A stretch of 25,618 bases of DNA, from NCBI GenBank assembly GCA_964440345.1, contig CAYTSA010000053.1, forward strand, positions 1 to 25,618. The letters are read 5' to 3'. The first letter of the stretch is position 1, and each line of letters opens with the position of its first letter. Shown one piece after another: positions 22,014 through 25,618 of this stretch. The translations under genes and the position numbers were made by a program. Under the pieces are notes generated by a model. That model was not told the DNA's origin. It saw nothing but the letters and a program-made list of their open reading frames with translations, and made no database searches. The DNA comes from CAYTSA01 sp964440345. Lineage in GTDB: Bacteria > Desulfobacterota > Desulfovibrionia > Desulfovibrionales > Desulfovibrionaceae.

Positions 22014-22116
22014 CGCATGTTGGCTTTGAGACAACGCTCGCTCCTGAAACAACTGTTAATTGTTTCAGAAAAATGCATAAGAGCATTGCAACATTTTTAC
22101 AGTTTACATGCTCTAA
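22011..22116 (+). repeat. Dispersed hairpin element, copy F (full length)
   Basis: TAGCGCATGTTGG starts the copy at the fliD stop (22011-22013) and ACATGCTCTA ends it at 22116. Inside, TTGAGACAACGCTCGCTCC leads to CTGAAACAA / TTGTTTCAG (about 22043-22068), and a second module AAGAGCATTGC ... ACATGCTCTA (22079-22116) follows. It fills nearly all of the fliD-fliS gap. Confidence 0.88.
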
Positions 22117-22132
22117 ACTCAGGGAGTAATCC

Positions 22133-22828
22133 ATGCTGAAGGCGGCACAGGCCTATTTCCAGACGCAAGTCAACACCACCTCGCAGGGCCAGCTCTTGGT
22201 CCTGCTCTATGACGGCGCCATCAAGTTCCTTAAGCAAGCCAAGGTGAAGATTGACGAGAAGGACTATGCGCAGAAAGGCATCCTCATTTCCAAAGCCATA
22301 GACGTTATCGCCGAGCTGGCCGGCAGCCTGAACGTACAAAAAGGCGGTGATTTGGCGGAAAATCTTCATAAGTTGTATTTTTACTGCAACACCAAGCTGC
22401 TGCAGGCAAACATGAAGATGGACACCGGGCTTATCGACGAGGTGATTACCATTCTCACCAGTTTGCGGGGAGCTTTTGCCGAGGTCCTGGCGTCCGGCAT
22501 AGACGCCCCGGACAGGCCTATGGCCCAGCAGCAGAATATGCACCACCGGGCCGCGCCCCAGCCTGGCGCCACAAGCGCTCAGGCGGCGCCCGCCGCCGCG
22601 CCTCCGCGCAAGGCGGACAAGGCCTACGCCGCGTCCATGCTGCAGACAGAGCTTGCCGCACCGAAGACGGTGCAGACTGAACAGCCCCGTGAGACTGTGC
22701 AGAATGAGGCTGCGCAGAACACGGCAACGCCGGACAGAACGTCTAACGCCGCGCCGCCGCTGCAGGCTCGTCGCGCCGCCGGGACAAATCTCTATCGCAG
22801 GATTGCCTCCCAGACTACGTCAGGATAG
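22133..22828 (+). CDS. fliS: Flagellin chaperone FliS with long C-terminal tail
   Basis: FliS binds flagellin in the cytoplasm, stops early polymerisation and delivers it to export. The first 125 residues are a FliS fold (AAQAYFQTQVNTTSQGQLLVLLYDGAIKFLKQ, then helices with LAGSLNVQKGGDLAENLHKLYFYC). Residues about 126-231 form an Ala/Pro/Gln/Thr-rich low-complexity tail not found in the usual 120-150 residue proteins. The tail ends in a basic stretch, RRAAGTNLYRRIASQT. GGAG lies 6 bases before the ATG. The repeat element fills the gap to fliD, so fliS may share its transcript or be attenuated by it. Confidence 0.93.
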   Translation: MLKAAQAYFQTQVNTTSQGQLLVLLYDGAIKFLKQAKVKIDEKDYAQKGILISKAIDVIAELAGSLNVQKGGDLAENLHKLYFYCNTKLLQANMKMDTGLIDEVITILTSLRGAFAEVLASGIDAPDRPMAQQQNMHHRAAPQPGATSAQAAPAAAPPRKADKAYAASMLQTELAAPKTVQTEQPRETVQNEAAQNTATPDRTSNAAPPLQARRAAGTNLYRRIASQTTSG

Positions 22829-22897
22829 GTTCTTCCTGCGCCTCTGAATGCATCGGGCTTCAGGCGGCGCTGATTTTCAACAGTCTCCGGGGTCGCC

Positions 22898-23995
22898 ATG
22901 AACGCTCCATTGCGCATTCTCCACGCCGCCAAATCGCTTGGGTTGGGCGGAACAGAAAAGGTCATGCAGCTCTTCGCCGCCGGCCTGGACCGTTCTCGTT
23001 TCGAGCCCCATGTCTTTAGTTTTGTGGACGGTCCCCGCGGCGCGCTGATGCGCCAGCAGTCTGTTCCCACCCATATTGGCCATGATTTTTTACAGGTTCT
23101 GGAGCGCGTGCAACCGCACATTGTCCATGTGCACCGGGCTGGTTGGCCGGAAAAGGACCTGCTGGCCCCTGTCAAACGTTACCGTAGCGCCAGAGGAGCG
23201 AGCCTGCCGGGCGTGGTGGAGACCAACGTCTTTGGCCGGCATGACCCCACCCCTCTGGGGCGGATGGTCCATCGGCGCTTGTTTGTTTCGCGCTTTTGCC
23301 TGGAGCGCTATGCCGTGCTGTACGATTCTGCTGCAGGTCCGCCAGGCTGCGGCTATCTGTACAACCCCGTCGACACGGATTTTTTCGCTGCGCACGGCGC
23401 AGACCCTGCTGGCGCAGGGCCCGTCATTGGCCGGCTTTCCCGGCCAGATCCGGGAAAATGGTCTCCATTGGCCCTGGAGTTTTTACCGTATCTGGCTGAT
23501 CGGGTCCCAGATTTTTTGTATTTGATAGTGGGCGGCGTGGACTGGGCTGAGCAGTGGGTGCGTGACAAAGGCTTTGTGGACAAGGTCAGGTTTCTGCCGC
23601 CAATGGAAACTGACGCGGAACTGGCGGATTTTTTCGCCCGGCTGCGGGTGTTGGCCCACGCCAACGGCACAGGCGAGAGTTTCGGCCTGGCCATAGCAGA
23701 AGCCATGGCCGCCGGCTTGCCGGTGGTGACGCATCCTTCGCCCTGGCCCAAAGACAACGCCCAGGCGGAGTTGGTGGACCACGGCGTGACGGGTTTTATG
23801 GCGGCAGATCCCGCGGCGTATGCAGCCCGAACGGCGGAGTTGTTGCAAAAGCCGGGGCTGGCGGCCGCCATGGGCCAAGCGGGCCAGAAAAAAGCGGTCT
23901 CGCTGTACCGGCTGCAGAACGTGGTGCAGAAGCTGGAGGGAATTTACGAAGAGCTTGCGGGCGAGCTTTCCTCAGCCGGAGAGAATTCGGGCTGA
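22898..23995 (+). CDS. Family 4 glycosyltransferase
   Basis: The protein has 365 residues and is soluble, with a GT-B type fold. The N-terminal half begins RILHAAKSLGLGGTEKVMQLF, where GGTEK is the sugar-acceptor side loop seen in GT4 enzymes. The C-terminal half has the nucleotide-sugar binding phrases IGRLSRPDPGKWSPLALEF, LHANGTGESFGLAIAEAMAAGLPVV and the E-x7-E pattern in GESFGLAIAE. The donor and acceptor sugars cannot be told. It lies 69 bp downstream of fliS on the same strand, so it may act on flagellin or a surface glycan (inference). The SD is weak. The 3' end overlaps the convergent gene by 52 bp. Confidence 0.9.
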   Translation: MNAPLRILHAAKSLGLGGTEKVMQLFAAGLDRSRFEPHVFSFVDGPRGALMRQQSVPTHIGHDFLQVLERVQPHIVHVHRAGWPEKDLLAPVKRYRSARGASLPGVVETNVFGRHDPTPLGRMVHRRLFVSRFCLERYAVLYDSAAGPPGCGYLYNPVDTDFFAAHGADPAGAGPVIGRLSRPDPGKWSPLALEFLPYLADRVPDFLYLIVGGVDWAEQWVRDKGFVDKVRFLPPMETDAELADFFARLRVLAHANGTGESFGLAIAEAMAAGLPVVTHPSPWPKDNAQAELVDHGVTGFMAADPAAYAARTAELLQKPGLAAAMGQAGQKKAVSLYRLQNVVQKLEGIYEELAGELSSAGENSG

Positions 23996-24510
23996 TTGGC
24001 GGCGTGCAGCGTGAGCAAGCCTTTTTCCGTAAGCACCAACCCCTTGCGTTTTTTTCCTTTCCCAGACTCTGTTTTTACGCGCAAGGCGTAGCCCTTGGTG
24101 AGCAACATGTTCAAATCCTTAAGTGATTCAGCTTCAATGCAGGAAATGGGGGCCATGCCGCCGTTGCAGGTGACCTGCGCATAGTGGAAAAGGTCATTGA
24201 GCAGCAAAAGCTGTTCTTCAGTCAGGTCGTCCACCAGCCGTTTGGGACTGCGCTTCTGGGGCGCAGACGATATGCCCAGGTTCTGCAGCATTTCTTCGCC
24301 AGAGTTTGTCAGCCGCAGGTAGCTGGGTTCAGAACCGCAAGGATAACTGACAATAAGTCGTTCTATATATCCTGAGGTGATGAGTTCTTCCACCCGGGAT
24401 TCGTCATAGAACAGGGTAAGCTTCGAGGGCAGCATGCCTTTATACCGGCGCACTTTGGAGAAACTGGCAATGTCCTGAAGGAGTTCCATGTCTGGCGAAA
24501 TAGTATGCAT
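23944..24510 (-). CDS. Winged-helix-like protein of unknown function
   Basis: The protein has 188 residues from the ATG at 24510, preceded by GAGAGG at about 7 bases; a GTG at 24519 is possible. It is cytoplasmic, without membrane segments. The first part contains RVEELITSGYIERLIVSYP and SYLRLTNSGEEMLQNLGI, and the second half repeats the theme with LLTKGYALRVKTE and KRKGLVLTEKGLLTLHA. These helix-turn-wing phrases (the L-T-x-x-G motif ending both) suggest two winged-helix units, perhaps a transcription regulator (inference). The 3' end overlaps the glycosyltransferase gene convergently by 52 bp, with no terminator seen between them. Confidence 0.75.
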   Translation of the reverse strand: MHTISPDMELLQDIASFSKVRRYKGMLPSKLTLFYDESRVEELITSGYIERLIVSYPCGSEPSYLRLTNSGEEMLQNLGISSAPQKRSPKRLVDDLTEEQLLLLNDLFHYAQVTCNGGMAPISCIEAESLKDLNMLLTKGYALRVKTESGKGKKRKGLVLTEKGLLTLHAANQPEFSPAEESSPASSS

Positions 24511-24519
24511 TTTATACAC

Positions 24520-24747
24520 CTCTCTTTGCCACGCAACTGTAACGAATTTCGCCTGATTGTAAAGAGTTTGTTGTAAACTAATTTTTCCTTTTAATATATT
24601 TAAATAATTTATTTTTTTGAAGACTGTTTGACGAGCCGTATGTACAAAAAATTCAGCGCCAAACCTCCCTCAACCCAGATATATGAGCACGCTTTTGGAA
24701 GGCGTCCCATTCTGGCCGGCGCCGCCGGTGTGGAGGCCAGGCCCGCC
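24520..24747. other. AT-rich intergenic region between two minus-strand genes
   Basis: The stretch 24540-24660 is very AT-rich (TTTTAATATATTTAAATAATTT) and is likely the promoter region of the winged-helix-like gene. The remainder to 24747 is GC-rich and holds no supported gene or clear terminator. Confidence 0.5.
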
Positions 24748-25488
24748 TCATCGGCCACGCCTCGCATTGTCACGCACATATAACGCATCGCCGGCGGTCA
24801 ATTGCCCGTCAGGGTGCGTGTATAGCTCGTACAGGTTGTGCAGCTTGAAACCTTCATGGCGCAGAAAGCTGTCCAGGTCTGCAAAAAGCGGCTGTCCGTC
24901 GTAGAGTTGAATAAAAGCGACTTCCACGAGCAGCGCTTGCACAGCGCGCAGCATGCCGCCGCACCCCTGCAAGGCCAGCAGCTCAGAACCTTGCACGTCC
25001 AGCTTGATGACCTGGGGAGGTTCTGGCAGCAAACAGTCCACCCGGGCCAGGGAAACCGTCTTGCGCTGTTCCAACTGTAAACGCTCGCCGTGATAGTTTT
25101 TGGCCACAGACGAAACGGACAGAAGCGAACTGGACGCGCCGTTCCGGGTTATCTGTAAACTGGCTTGGGCGTTGGCGTCACAAAGAGCTGTTTCGTGAAT
25201 GACTGCGCGGGGATGGTGTTGGAAGAGCGCCTGCAGCCTGGCAGCAGCTTCGGGGTTGGGCTCTACGCCGTGCACCGTTGCGTTGGGGAAAAGGCGCAGC
25301 AAGCGGCGCATGGTTTTTCCTTTCCAGGCGCCGCCGTCCAGAACGCAATGCACGCAGCCGCCGGCAGCTTGCTGCAAGTCTGCGTACGCATCCCGCAGGG
25401 CCATGCGGCCCCAGTCGCACCAGCCGCGGGCCAGCCGGGCGCGGCAGGCCAGTTGCAGGTCAAAGGCGTGGTCAATGAGTCTGGACAC
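24748..25488 (-). CDS. FkbM-family methyltransferase
   Basis: The protein has about 246 residues from the GTG at 25488, which has AGGA about 8 bases upstream; a GTG at 25530 gives 260 but lacks an SD. The S-adenosylmethionine fold starts with VLDGGAWKGKTMRRLL, then HGVEPNPEAAARLQALF and ALCDANAQASL. The FkbM signature follows: VIKLDVQGSELLALQG and LLVEVAFIQLYDG. The family methylates sugars or hydroxyls of polyketides and glycans. Nearby flagellin and glycosyltransferase genes make a role in flagellin or envelope glycan modification possible (inference). The sequence upstream, 25489-25618, has no recognisable gene. Confidence 0.85.
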   Translation of the reverse strand: MSRLIDHAFDLQLACRARLARGWCDWGRMALRDAYADLQQAAGGCVHCVLDGGAWKGKTMRRLLRLFPNATVHGVEPNPEAAARLQALFQHHPRAVIHETALCDANAQASLQITRNGASSSLLSVSSVAKNYHGERLQLEQRKTVSLARVDCLLPEPPQVIKLDVQGSELLALQGCGGMLRAVQALLVEVAFIQLYDGQPLFADLDSFLRHEGFKLHNLYELYTHPDGQLTAGDALYVRDNARRGR

Positions 25489-25618
25489 AGTGGTCGTCCT
25501 ACTGGTGATCAGATATGCATATCCAAACACATAACCACATGCTCAATCAATGTAAAGCGGGAACCAGAATCCACCGCCTCTTTCCGAACAAACCCCTGTT
25601 TTGCACATTTCCACCTTT

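Noticed and set aside
4429..22116. The dispersed repeats as a CRISPR array
   Set aside because: Copies are single, far apart and in both orientations, with inverted ends and no regular spacers or cas genes.

Overview
The window looks like chromosomal DNA of a free-living, flagellated, obligately or mainly anaerobic delta-type proteobacterium, most likely in or near Desulfovibrionales (inference). The signs are a stand-alone rubredoxin, a PerR-KatG peroxide defence pair, large hybrid histidine kinases, a flagellin gene behind a sigma-54 type promoter, a FliS with a long Ala/Pro tail, and GC-rich codon use broken by short AT-rich intergenic stretches. No phage, plasmid, IS transposase or CRISPR array is visible.

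Layout. 1-197: about 2.6 copies of a 74-bp tandem repeat, cut by the window edge. 203-4370 (minus strand): a Kef/CPA2-type cation:proton antiporter, a single-domain response regulator with its own promoter, and a soluble hybrid kinase (PAS-PAS-HisKA-HATPase-REC-Hpt). 4401-5100: hairpins, a repeat copy, a rubredoxin gene with a good promoter, and a strong minus-strand terminator that may end a small RNA. 5101-7167: a small unknown gene converging, across a bidirectional terminator, on a secreted choice-of-anchor-I type protein. 7376-10825: a membrane-bound hybrid kinase (periplasmic sensor-HAMP-PAS-HisKA-HATPase-REC-REC-Hpt). 11012-11418: two small unknown genes. 11703-14431: an inverted-repeat operator, perR and katG, each gene interrupted by a run of exactly 10 N that breaks the frame and looks like an assembly gap rather than a mutation. 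14724-15318: a RelE/HigB-like toxin gene followed by an XRE antitoxin gene. 15663-15756: tRNA-Ser(GCU). 15965-19101: dxr, rseP and tsaB in close succession (isoprenoid precursor synthesis, intramembrane proteolysis, tRNA t6A modification). 19118-22828: a sigma-54 promoter, flagellin, FliD and FliS. 22898-25488: a family 4 glycosyltransferase, a convergent winged-helix-like unknown, and an FkbM-type methyltransferase; the two enzymes near flagellin could modify surface glycans or flagellin (inference).

The most unusual signal is a dispersed family of short, hairpin-rich, non-coding elements (about 59-106 bp, one enlarged to about 236 bp) at 4429, 5344, 11431, 14491 and 22011. They have TAG...CTA ends with GCGCATTTT / AGAGCATTTT-like inverted termini and an internal CTGAAACAAT / ATTGTTTCAG stem. 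At four of the five sites the terminal TAG of the element is itself the stop codon of the adjacent gene (rubredoxin, the small unknown gene, the XRE antitoxin, fliD). This suggests a MITE-like or REP-like element that inserts at TA in stop codons and perhaps serves as a 3' mRNA structure.
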